In this document: positions 54,695 through 62,624 of the stretch, piece after piece
How positions within the stretch are numbered: the first letter of the stretch is position 1
Layout of the letters: each line of letters opens with the position of its first letter
Assembly: GCF_030161395.1 (NCBI RefSeq)
Contig: NZ_BSST01000001.1
Coordinates: 3,038,001 to 3,102,000, forward strand
DNA: 64,000 bases
Direction of reading: 5' to 3'
Source: Thalassotalea insulae
GTDB taxonomy: Bacteria > Pseudomonadota > Gammaproteobacteria > Enterobacterales > Alteromonadaceae
The notes under the pieces: model-generated
The model's database searches: none
The model's input: only the letters and a program-made list of their open reading frames with translations
Told to the model about the DNA's origin: nothing
Position numbers and translations under genes: made by a program

Positions 54695-54865
54695 TTAATT
54701 GTAACCCAAGATAAAGCTATAATGCTCATCGTCTTCTTGCTCGTTATTACAAGCCACAACGTAGGGGGCTCTTTCTTTAGCGCTAAGCTCTTGCTCTTTT
54801 AGTATATCGGAGCTTTTTTTATCATCATCTATATTTTGTGCTGAAGGGTTATTGCTAGCTGCCAT
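54695..54865 (-). CDS. Small acidic protein of 56 residues downstream of putA, unknown function
   Basis: An ATG at 54865, preceded by aggt at good spacing, opens a 56-codon frame 89 bases after the putA stop and on the same strand. The product is hydrophilic and acidic, with 'NIDDDKKSSDILKEQELSAKE' split over residues 11-31 and a C-terminal half containing a single cysteine ('YVVACNNEQEDDEHYSF'). No signal peptide or membrane helix is visible. Its place suggests co-transcription with putA. The rest of the 552-base gap (54403-54954) holds the M4 terminator and two AT-rich inverted repeats near 54540-54580 and 54624-54657. Confidence 0.52.
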   Translation of the reverse strand: MAASNNPSAQNIDDDKKSSDILKEQELSAKERAPYVVACNNEQEDDEHYSFILGYN

Positions 54866-54954
54866 TTGATTTACCTGTTGTATTCTCTTTGTTGTTAATT
54901 TAATAGGGCATTAGCAAATGCCCTTGTTGGTTAATTCACCTGTGAAATACAGCA

Positions 54955-57900
54955 TTATTCTTCTTCAACCAAGGTCATTAACGAGGTATTGCCACCAGAA
55001 GCTGTGGTATCAATACTGATGGTTTTTTCTGTTAATAAACGTTGGATCAAATTATCAAAATATTCAGAGCTGATCACAGGTAAGATAGCACCTTGACGTT
55101 CAGCCAGCTTTTCACTGATATAGTGCTTTCTGTCACACTGACTATCAACGACTACACCTGACAAGGCAGGATGAGCCAGCATCGTTGATAAGTGGCGTAA
55201 TTTTGCTACTTGAAAGACATTTTTATCAGCACCCGTGGCGATGAACTTTTCTCTAAACGCTATTGCTTCGTCGTAAAATAAATCAGAAACTACTGAGATT
55301 ACGGTATTACCTGTGGCTAATGCAGTCACAATCGACAATGTCCAAAAGTGAAAGCTAACATTTTTATCGGCAAAACAAATAACATTCCCTCGGTTTTCCA
55401 GATAAAGAATATTGGATTCACCTGTTGGTCCCGGGAGTATGGTTGGTTTTTTCAAACGTTTTTCAATGCTAATTAATTGTGCACGCGCCGCAGTTAAAGT
55501 GCGGTTTAAATCGTCGGCTAAATCATCGACGATATCAACATGAGCTATTTTCGCTAATAATTGACGCACATATGAAATACGAGTATTAAGCTCAGTTAAG
55601 CGCCAATCTTTTTCTGCTGTGTTAGCTTTGTCCATAAACAACAAGGCTTCAGCTGCCGCGGTTTCATCTCCTTCTAAAGCTTCTGCTTGTGCAGGTAAAA
55701 CATTGAATTGTTCTGCATCTGGAGTTGCTTTTTCTTTCACTAAACGAGCTAAATAATTCGGGCCACCAGCTTTTGGCCCTGTTCCTGAAAGACCACGGCC
55801 ACCAAAAGGCTGAACACCAACAATGGCGCCAATCATATTACGGTTGACATAAACGTTACCTGCACGTGATAGCTTGGCCAATTCAAGTGCTCTATGGTTA
55901 ATTCGGGTATGAATACCCATGGTTAAGCCATAACCTGTACCATTTATCTGGTCGACTACTTTTTCAATGTCTTCACCGTTAAAACGAATAACATGTACAC
56001 AAGGACCAAACACTTCCCGTTTTAAGACGTTAATATCATTTATTTCATAAAGACGCGGTGCAAAAAAGAAATGTTCATTATTTGAAACTTCATCTGAAAT
56101 ATTGCACTGGTAAAGTAGCTTGCCATTAGTTTTCATATAATCACTATGGGCATTTAGTGCATCTAAGGCTTTTTGATCAATGACCGGACCAATATCTGTG
56201 CTTAATTGTGCAGGGTCGCCAACATGTAATTCGGCAAGTGCACCTTTGAGCATAGTAATGACATCATCGGCAATATCGTCTTGCAAATATAGCACCCGCA
56301 GTGCTGAACAACGTTGACCAGCAGATTGAAATCCGGATGAAATAATATCATCAACCACTTGTTCAGGTAGCGCTGTAGAATCGACAATCATACAGTTTTG
56401 ACCACCAGTTTCCGCAATCAAAGGTACTTGATCTCCGCCGCGCTCTGCCAAGGTTTGTGATATTCGAGTACCGGTTTCGGTTGACCCGGTAAACATAACG
56501 GTTTGAATGCGCTCATCAGGTACAATAACACTGCCAACTTGACTGCCTCGGGCAATGACCGCTTGTACAACTCCGTCAGGTAAACCAACGGATTTCATGA
56601 GCTCAATAGTATATAAGGCGATTAAACCTGTTTGCTCGGCAGGTTTGGCTAATACCGTATTACCCGTTGCTATGGCAGCGGCTACTTGTCCTAAGAATAT
56701 CGCTAATGGGAAGTTCCATGGGCTAATACATAATACTACGCCACGAGGTTCTAGCCGTTCATCTTCTGCAAGTTCAATCGCTCGTTCGGCATAATATCGA
56801 CAAAAATCAACGGCTTCTCGTACTTCATCAATTCCATCTTGGGCGACTTTTCCGGCTTCTTTAATACACATGGCAATTAGTTCATTCATGTGACGTTCAA
56901 GAATATCGGCAATACGGCATAATAACTGAGCACGTTCAGCAACCGGGGTTTGTGACCATGAGCTAAACGCTGCTTCTGCGCTATCTATCATTGCCAGCAT
57001 ATCATTTTGGTTATGAAATTGATGATAACCAATGACTTCACTATGATTTGCCGGATTTTTCACCGCAACGGAACCTTCAGGCAATTCGTCTTTATTGAGT
57101 AGGTTATTGGCAAACCAATTATCGAGAGACGTTTTTAACGAAGAGATTTCGTCAATATCGTTTAAATCTAATCCGATAGAGTTATCACGGCCGACACCAT
57201 TTTTATCATGATATAAGGCAATAGGTTTAGTGATTTGATGATTGTATTTCTCTTTTAACCGTTGTGTTCTTTCAACCGGGTCTTCAAGTAACGATTCTAC
57301 GGGTTGCGACTCATCAACAATGGCATTAACAAATGAAGAATTCGCGCCATTTTCTAATAAGCGACGCACTAAATAAGCTAATAAATCTTCGTGATGACCA
57401 ACAGGCGCATAAATGCGACATTGAATGTTTTCACCTGACACGATTTGATCATATAACGAATCCCCCATTCCATGTAAACATTGGAATTCAAATCCCTCTT
57501 TATCGTCGCCAGCAAGCTCAACTATGGTGGCTGCGGTATAGGCATTATGGGTGGCAAATTGCGGATAGATACTATCTCGATAATCTAGCAATTTATTGGC
57601 ACAAGCGTGGTACGAAACATCAGTAGAAGATTTACGGGTAAATACTGGAAAATGCTGATGGCCATCTTTTTGAGTATTTTTAATTTCGGTATCCCAGTAG
57701 GCACCTTTTACTAAGCGTACCATCATTTTTCGGTTAACACGTAACGTCAAAGCACGTAACCATTCAACGACCCATAGTGCACGTTTTTGATAGGCTTGCA
57801 AGGCAATACCAAAACCGTTCCAGCCGGCTAAATCGTTATCACTAAATACTGCTTCTATGATATCAAGTGAGATATCGAGTCGTTCAGATTCTTCGGCATC

Positions 57901-58779
57901 AACGGTTAAGCCAATATTATAGCTCTTTGCCTGTAAACACAGTGCTTTCAATTTGGGAACAATTTCAGCCATGACCCGTTCTTTGTGGCTGAATTCATAA
58001 CGTGGGTGGATGGCAGAAAGTTTCACTGAAATACCAGGTACTCTGCGTGGGTCGTTTTTACCTGAGTTACGAGCAATGGCACCAATAGTTTCTATCGCAT
58101 CTTGATAAGATTTTAAATAGCGCAGAGCGTCATCCATGGTACGCGCGCCTTCGCCGAGCATATCATAAGAGTAGACATAACCACTTTGTTCTTTAGTGGC
58201 TGCACGTTCAGTTGCTGCGGTAATTGTTTCGCCCATAACGAACTGTTTGCCCATAATTTTCATGGCATAGTTCATTGATTTACGAATAACCGGTTCACCA
58301 AGGCGGCCGATGGTTTTTTTCAATAAGCCAAAATTGTCTTGTTTACGTTTATCGGCATAATTGACCATAGAACCGGTAATCAATAAGCCCCAAGATGACG
58401 CATTTACAAATAATGAATCACTGCTTCCTAGGTGTGAACTCCATTGTCCTTGAGAAATTTTATCACGAATTAATGCATCTTGAGTTTGCTTATCTGGTAC
58501 TCGTAATAAAGCCTCAGCCAGGCACATCAATACCACGCCTTCTTCACTCGATAGTGAGTATTCATTTAATAAGGCGTCTATTGCACCGTTACCTTCTTGG
58601 TCTTGGCGAATTTTCAATACCATTTTTCGAGCTCGTTCCCAAGCCCTGCTTCTGGCACTGACATTAACTTCTGCTGCAGGTAGAATGTGATCTACAGCGA
58701 TATTTTCATCGATACGATAAAATTCACGGATTTTCTGCCGAATTGGACAGTCAGAAATTAACGGATCATTAAAAAGCAT
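54955..58779 (-). CDS. putA: Bifunctional proline dehydrogenase / delta-1-pyrroline-5-carboxylate dehydrogenase PutA
   Basis: PutA oxidises proline to glutamate in two channelled steps at the inner face of the membrane. The 1274-residue protein has an N-terminal helical region and a FAD-dependent PRODH barrel (about 185-485, with 'SVKLSAIHPRYEFSH', 'VRLVKGAYWDTEIK' and 'YLVRRLLENGANSSF'). The P5C dehydrogenase (about 565-1025) has the general base E790 (AETGGQN) and nucleophile C824 (GQRCSALR). A C-terminal ALDH-superfamily-like domain (about 1080-1270) follows, typical of long type B PutA. No ribbon-helix-helix DNA-binding domain precedes PRODH, so it should not repress its own operon as E. 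coli PutA does. putP lies upstream on the same strand. Confidence 0.96.
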   Translation of the reverse strand: MLFNDPLISDCPIRQKIREFYRIDENIAVDHILPAAEVNVSARSRAWERARKMVLKIRQDQEGNGAIDALLNEYSLSSEEGVVLMCLAEALLRVPDKQTQDALIRDKISQGQWSSHLGSSDSLFVNASSWGLLITGSMVNYADKRKQDNFGLLKKTIGRLGEPVIRKSMNYAMKIMGKQFVMGETITAATERAATKEQSGYVYSYDMLGEGARTMDDALRYLKSYQDAIETIGAIARNSGKNDPRRVPGISVKLSAIHPRYEFSHKERVMAEIVPKLKALCLQAKSYNIGLTVDAEESERLDISLDIIEAVFSDNDLAGWNGFGIALQAYQKRALWVVEWLRALTLRVNRKMMVRLVKGAYWDTEIKNTQKDGHQHFPVFTRKSSTDVSYHACANKLLDYRDSIYPQFATHNAYTAATIVELAGDDKEGFEFQCLHGMGDSLYDQIVSGENIQCRIYAPVGHHEDLLAYLVRRLLENGANSSFVNAIVDESQPVESLLEDPVERTQRLKEKYNHQITKPIALYHDKNGVGRDNSIGLDLNDIDEISSLKTSLDNWFANNLLNKDELPEGSVAVKNPANHSEVIGYHQFHNQNDMLAMIDSAEAAFSSWSQTPVAERAQLLCRIADILERHMNELIAMCIKEAGKVAQDGIDEVREAVDFCRYYAERAIELAEDERLEPRGVVLCISPWNFPLAIFLGQVAAAIATGNTVLAKPAEQTGLIALYTIELMKSVGLPDGVVQAVIARGSQVGSVIVPDERIQTVMFTGSTETGTRISQTLAERGGDQVPLIAETGGQNCMIVDSTALPEQVVDDIISSGFQSAGQRCSALRVLYLQDDIADDVITMLKGALAELHVGDPAQLSTDIGPVIDQKALDALNAHSDYMKTNGKLLYQCNISDEVSNNEHFFFAPRLYEINDINVLKREVFGPCVHVIRFNGEDIEKVVDQINGTGYGLTMGIHTRINHRALELAKLSRAGNVYVNRNMIGAIVGVQPFGGRGLSGTGPKAGGPNYLARLVKEKATPDAEQFNVLPAQAEALEGDETAAAEALLFMDKANTAEKDWRLTELNTRISYVRQLLAKIAHVDIVDDLADDLNRTLTAARAQLISIEKRLKKPTILPGPTGESNILYLENRGNVICFADKNVSFHFWTLSIVTALATGNTVISVVSDLFYDEAIAFREKFIATGADKNVFQVAKLRHLSTMLAHPALSGVVVDSQCDRKHYISEKLAERQGAILPVISSEYFDNLIQRLLTEKTISIDTTASGGNTSLMTLVEEE

Positions 58780-58959
58780 TTATTTGCCCTCAAAAATTAG
58801 TAAATAGCGTTTGAAACTATTTATGCCATTTGCAATTAATTTACATCATATTAAAAGTGATTGTATATGTTATACACTAACTTTTAAATGTCATACTTCA
58901 CAATTTGTTATCTTTTAGCTGTTGAACTCATTAGCTACTCAGCCTAAATCTGATCATCT

Positions 58960-60459
58960 TTAACCATGATGTCTTAACATTTCATCATGCTTGAGCAATA
59001 CCTTCACTTCCTGTTGTGGTGAGAAACTGCTGATCACGTAGATCGCTAACGATGATAAAATAAAGCCAGGCACTATTTCATACATCACAGAACTTAATGA
59101 CTGGCCATTAATAGTGATCGGAGCATAAATCCACAATAGTACTGTGACAGCACCCGTCACCATACCTGCTAAGGCACTGTTTCTGGTCATTTTTCTCCAG
59201 TATAAACTGCCTATTACTACCGGACCAAACGCGGCACCAAAACCTGCCCAAGCGTTACTGACTAAAGATAATATAGAAGAATCTCTGTCATAGGCTAAAT
59301 AGATTGCCACTAGCGCGACGATAAATACTGAAATCCGTCCAACCAATACTTGCTGTTTGTCACTGGCACTTTGATGCAAAAAGGTTTTATAAAAATCTTC
59401 AGTTAAAGAACTTGATGTCACCAAAAGCTGTGAAGATATTGTACTCATAATAGCTGCTAAGATAGCCGCTAATAAAAAGCCAGCAATCAGTGGATTAAAT
59501 AATATTTGCGATAATAGAATAAAAATAGTTTCAGCATCATCGAGTTTTAGATCGGTTTTGAGAACAAACGCAATACCGGCAAAACCTGTCGCCATAGCGC
59601 CAATAATAGACACTATCATCCAACTCATACCAATACGACGAGCAGTAGGCATGTCGTTAACACTGCGTATCGCCATAAAACGAACAATGATATGGGGTTG
59701 ACCAAAGTAACCTAATCCCCAGGCCATTGCTGAAAGAATACTGATTAAACCCATACCACTAAAAATATCTAATAGGTCAGGATCTAAAGTATTAATGCTT
59801 GAATGCATTGCCGATAAACCACCCACTTCATAAATAGCGACGATGGGGACTAATACCAAAGCGATAAACATGATACAGCCTTGAACAAAGTCCGTTAAAC
59901 TGACCGCTAAAAAGCCACCAAATAGCGTATATGCGACGACAACACCGGCAGTAACATATAAGCCGATTTCATAATTTAAACCAAAAGAGCTTTCAAACAA
60001 TTTACCACCAGCAACAATACCGCTTGAGGTATAAAGTGTGAAAAAAATCACAATAACCAGCGAAGAGACAATTCGTAATAGCCGAGAGTTATCATTAAAG
60101 CGATTTTCAAAAAAGTCAGGCAAGGTGATAGAATCATTCGCTATTTCGGTATAGGTTCTCAGGCGAGGGGCCACGATAAGATAGTTTAAAAAAGCGCCAA
60201 TCACTAAACCAACCGCTATCCATAAACTACTTAGACCTGAAATATACATAGCGCCAGGTAGTCCCATTAACATCCAACCACTCATGTCAGATGCGCCGGC
60301 AGAAAGTGCAGCGACACTTGGACTTAAGCTTCTACCACCAAGCATATAACCAGAAACATCACTGGTTGATTTCCGGTATGCATACAAGCCGATGCCAAGC
60401 ATGGCGGTAAAATAAAGACCTAAAGAAAATAGCGTTTCAAATTCCAAAATAATTTCCAC
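58960..60459 (-). CDS. putP: Sodium/proline symporter
   Basis: PutP imports proline with sodium across the inner membrane. The 499-residue SSS-family protein has about 13 transmembrane helices. The sodium-site region 'GGRSLSPSVAALSAGASDMSG' lies near residues 41-61, 'GYFGQPHIIVRFMAI' in the middle, and 'AAILAAIMSTISSQLLVTSS' near 333. It is 180 bases upstream of putA on the same strand, forming a proline-use locus. The listed start is a GTG (60459). A good aaggtgga overlaps it, so translation may really begin at the TTG four codons later (60447). Confidence 0.95.
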   Translation of the reverse strand: MEIILEFETLFSLGLYFTAMLGIGLYAYRKSTSDVSGYMLGGRSLSPSVAALSAGASDMSGWMLMGLPGAMYISGLSSLWIAVGLVIGAFLNYLIVAPRLRTYTEIANDSITLPDFFENRFNDNSRLLRIVSSLVIVIFFTLYTSSGIVAGGKLFESSFGLNYEIGLYVTAGVVVAYTLFGGFLAVSLTDFVQGCIMFIALVLVPIVAIYEVGGLSAMHSSINTLDPDLLDIFSGMGLISILSAMAWGLGYFGQPHIIVRFMAIRSVNDMPTARRIGMSWMIVSIIGAMATGFAGIAFVLKTDLKLDDAETIFILLSQILFNPLIAGFLLAAILAAIMSTISSQLLVTSSSLTEDFYKTFLHQSASDKQQVLVGRISVFIVALVAIYLAYDRDSSILSLVSNAWAGFGAAFGPVVIGSLYWRKMTRNSALAGMVTGAVTVLLWIYAPITINGQSLSSVMYEIVPGFILSSLAIYVISSFSPQQEVKVLLKHDEMLRHHG

Positions 60460-60785
60460 CTTTTTATTTTTTGTATAAGTGTTTCACTCGTCGATACGAT
60501 TAAAGAGTGGCCTTATTGATGAATCCATAACTATTTATGACAAAATTTAAGTTGTGCATCTGATAGTTAATCTAAGTCATTATTTTATGTTGCTTTATCT
60601 CTATCATTAGTGCTGAAAGTAGCTTGCTTTTTATAGTGAATTGCGACATTAAAAATGTAGGGGGAAATATTTTGATAATGAAAAGTGCTAAAATAACAGA
60701 TGTTCTAAGATGAAAAGTAAAAATATTTATGGATTATGCTACCAATACACTCTTTAAAAGAAGCGTGTATTTTTGGAAACATTAA
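60460..60785. other. 326-base divergent gap between putP and the ECF sigma factor gene
   Basis: This AT-rich stretch should contain promoters for putP (minus) and the ECF sigma gene (plus). I see no ORF of useful length and no clear consensus promoter. An isolated gggggaaa at about 60660-60667 is followed only by a 13-codon frame. Confidence 0.4.
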
Positions 60786-61361
60786 ATGCCAACAAATAAA
60801 CAGTCGAATAATAGAGTGTTAAAAGCATTTCAGTCGTGCCGAGATGGTTTAGTGCGCTCTATTATGAAGATGAGTGTCGAGCAACAAGATGTCGATGACA
60901 TTTTACAAGAAACTCTTATTCGAGTTTTACATTCAGATGCGAAGCAACAAATTAACTCTCCTAAAGGTTACTTGTTTGTTGTCTCAAGAAATATAGTGCT
61001 TAAAAAATTGATGCAACAATCAAAAGAAATGCATATAGAGCTCGATGATGCCTTATTAGAAAATGATGAGGGAGATTCAGTTGAACAAGCCTTGTATCAA
61101 AAACTTAAATTTAAACGTTTTAATCAAGTATTGAGTTCATTACCAGAAAAGCACCGCCGCGCGATATTGTTGAGAAAACTATATTGCTTAAGCCACAAAG
61201 AAATAGCAAAGAAGATGGATGTATCAGTAAGTTCCGTTGAAAAATATATCGCAGCGGGGTTAAAACAATGTAAACAGTCTCTTTATGCTCAAGGATATGA
61301 AGTGAATGAAACTATACAGTCAAAGTCAGATAGTCAATCAAGTGAAGAGCGTGCCAAATGA
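60786..61361 (+). CDS. FecI-like ECF RNA polymerase sigma factor
   Basis: The 191-residue protein has sigma region 2 (about 15-80, with 'VDDILQETLIRVLH' and 'SPKGYLFVVSRNIVLKKL') and region 4 (about 118-170, with 'LPEKHRRAILLRKLYCLSHKEIAKKM' split across helix-turn-helix and 'VSVSSVEKYIAAG'). The 'SVEKYIAAGLKQCK' recognition helix is typical of FecI-type iron or nutrient sigma factors. Its stop overlaps the FecR start by four bases (ATGA). It probably directs transcription of the downstream TonB receptor gene. Confidence 0.92.
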   Translation: MPTNKQSNNRVLKAFQSCRDGLVRSIMKMSVEQQDVDDILQETLIRVLHSDAKQQINSPKGYLFVVSRNIVLKKLMQQSKEMHIELDDALLENDEGDSVEQALYQKLKFKRFNQVLSSLPEKHRRAILLRKLYCLSHKEIAKKMDVSVSSVEKYIAAGLKQCKQSLYAQGYEVNETIQSKSDSQSSEERAK

Positions 61362-62398
61362 ATATAGATAATAACGTGGTTTCACTTCATAACGGCAATA
61401 CGATTGATGACGAAGCGTCTCTTTGGTTGGTCAGATTAGATAATGGTCATTTATCAGAACAATCGAAAAAAGAGCTCAAGCATTGGTTAGCAGCGGACAA
61501 AAGACATCCGGCGGCATTAAAAGCGATGGCTGATATCTGGGATGATATGGATGAAGTGCTCAATAGTCTCGATGATAAACATTCCGCCCCAGAAAGTGTG
61601 ACTTTATGGCCAATTTTAAAGCCTATTTTCACTCCTTTCGCTTTAGCCGCGTCGATTAGTTTTTTCGCTATATTTATATGGTTACTAACACCTGGTAGCG
61701 TAGAGAAAAATTCCTATGCAACTATCACAGGACAGCAGTTAGATGCCACATTCGATGATGGTTCAATTATTCATTTAAATACCAATAGTCGAATTGAAAC
61801 AGAATTTTCTGATGAAAAGCGGCTGATTAAATTAGTCAAGGGTGAGGCGTTATTTGAAGTGGCTCACGACCCTGAACGTCCATTTATTGTTTATGTTGGT
61901 GATCGTCTGGTGCAGGCGATAGGAACAAAATTTGTTGTCCACTTACACGCTAAAAATGTTCAGGTAACGGTAACAGATGGAAAAGTAAAAATGTCAAAAG
62001 TGAACGTTGATAGCAAACTAGCCGACATTAAAGCAATTAATACTGCTGACATTCAAAAAGATGATATATATCTGGCAAAAGGCGATAATGTATTCGTGGC
62101 AAATGAACAAGCCCCGATAATCACCCAGTTTAAGCCAGAAAATATAGAGCGCGAACTTTCATGGCTTGATGGCAAATTGATTTTTGATAATGAAGAATTG
62201 TTTGATGTGATTGAAGAAGTGAATCGTTACTTTAATATAAAAATCGTGTTAAAAGATCCTTCTTTACATCATATACGTATAAGTGGTCGTTTTGACTTAG
62301 ACGACAGTGACGCATTAATTGAAGCGTTAGAACTTTCCTTTAATATTCAGTCTCAACGACTGGATGCCAATAAAATATTGCTGACTAAAAAAGCATAA
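61358..62398 (+). CDS. FecR-family anti-sigma / sigma regulator
   Basis: The 346-residue protein has a cytoplasmic DUF4880-type N-terminal domain (about 18-60, with 'ASLWLVRLDNGHLSEQSKKE' region), one transmembrane segment (about 90-110, 'TPFALAASISFFAIFIWLL') and the periplasmic FecR domain (about 118-220, with 'LVKGEALFEVAHDPERPFIV'). A C-terminal STN-like domain (about 270-345, with 'FDVIEEVNRYFNIKIVL' and 'ISGRFDLDD') completes it. It relays a surface signal to the overlapping sigma factor. Here the STN-like signalling module sits on FecR while the adjacent receptor lacks one. Confidence 0.9.
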   Translation: MNIDNNVVSLHNGNTIDDEASLWLVRLDNGHLSEQSKKELKHWLAADKRHPAALKAMADIWDDMDEVLNSLDDKHSAPESVTLWPILKPIFTPFALAASISFFAIFIWLLTPGSVEKNSYATITGQQLDATFDDGSIIHLNTNSRIETEFSDEKRLIKLVKGEALFEVAHDPERPFIVYVGDRLVQAIGTKFVVHLHAKNVQVTVTDGKVKMSKVNVDSKLADIKAINTADIQKDDIYLAKGDNVFVANEQAPIITQFKPENIERELSWLDGKLIFDNEELFDVIEEVNRYFNIKIVLKDPSLHHIRISGRFDLDDSDALIEALELSFNIQSQRLDANKILLTKKA

Positions 62399-62409
62399 TT
62401 ACGTTCTAA

Positions 62410-62452
62410 ACATAGATTTAACGTGTAGCGCACGTTAAATCTATGTTTTTTT
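62410..62452 (+). terminator. Strong Rho-independent terminator after fecR
   Basis: A perfect 16-base stem (62410-62425 and 62431-62446) with loop tagcg is followed by eight T. It separates the sigma/FecR transcript from the TonB receptor gene. Confidence 0.93.
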
Positions 62453-62624
62453 GCTGTGCCAGCCTTGATAAAAACGGTATTTCTTCGCTAGCAGTAAATA
62501 AATAAAGAAAATATTTTACGGTTTTTCCTACTTACCCACTCTTTAACTTAGGTTGCTAATAGATAGCAGTAAAGCGGCCACATTAAATAATTATAAAATT
62601 TATTAACATTGGGAAGGAAATAAC

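Noticed and set aside
58395..58661. Plus-strand ORF of 88 codons within putA
   Set aside because: It lies fully inside the well-conserved PutA N-terminal region on the other strand.
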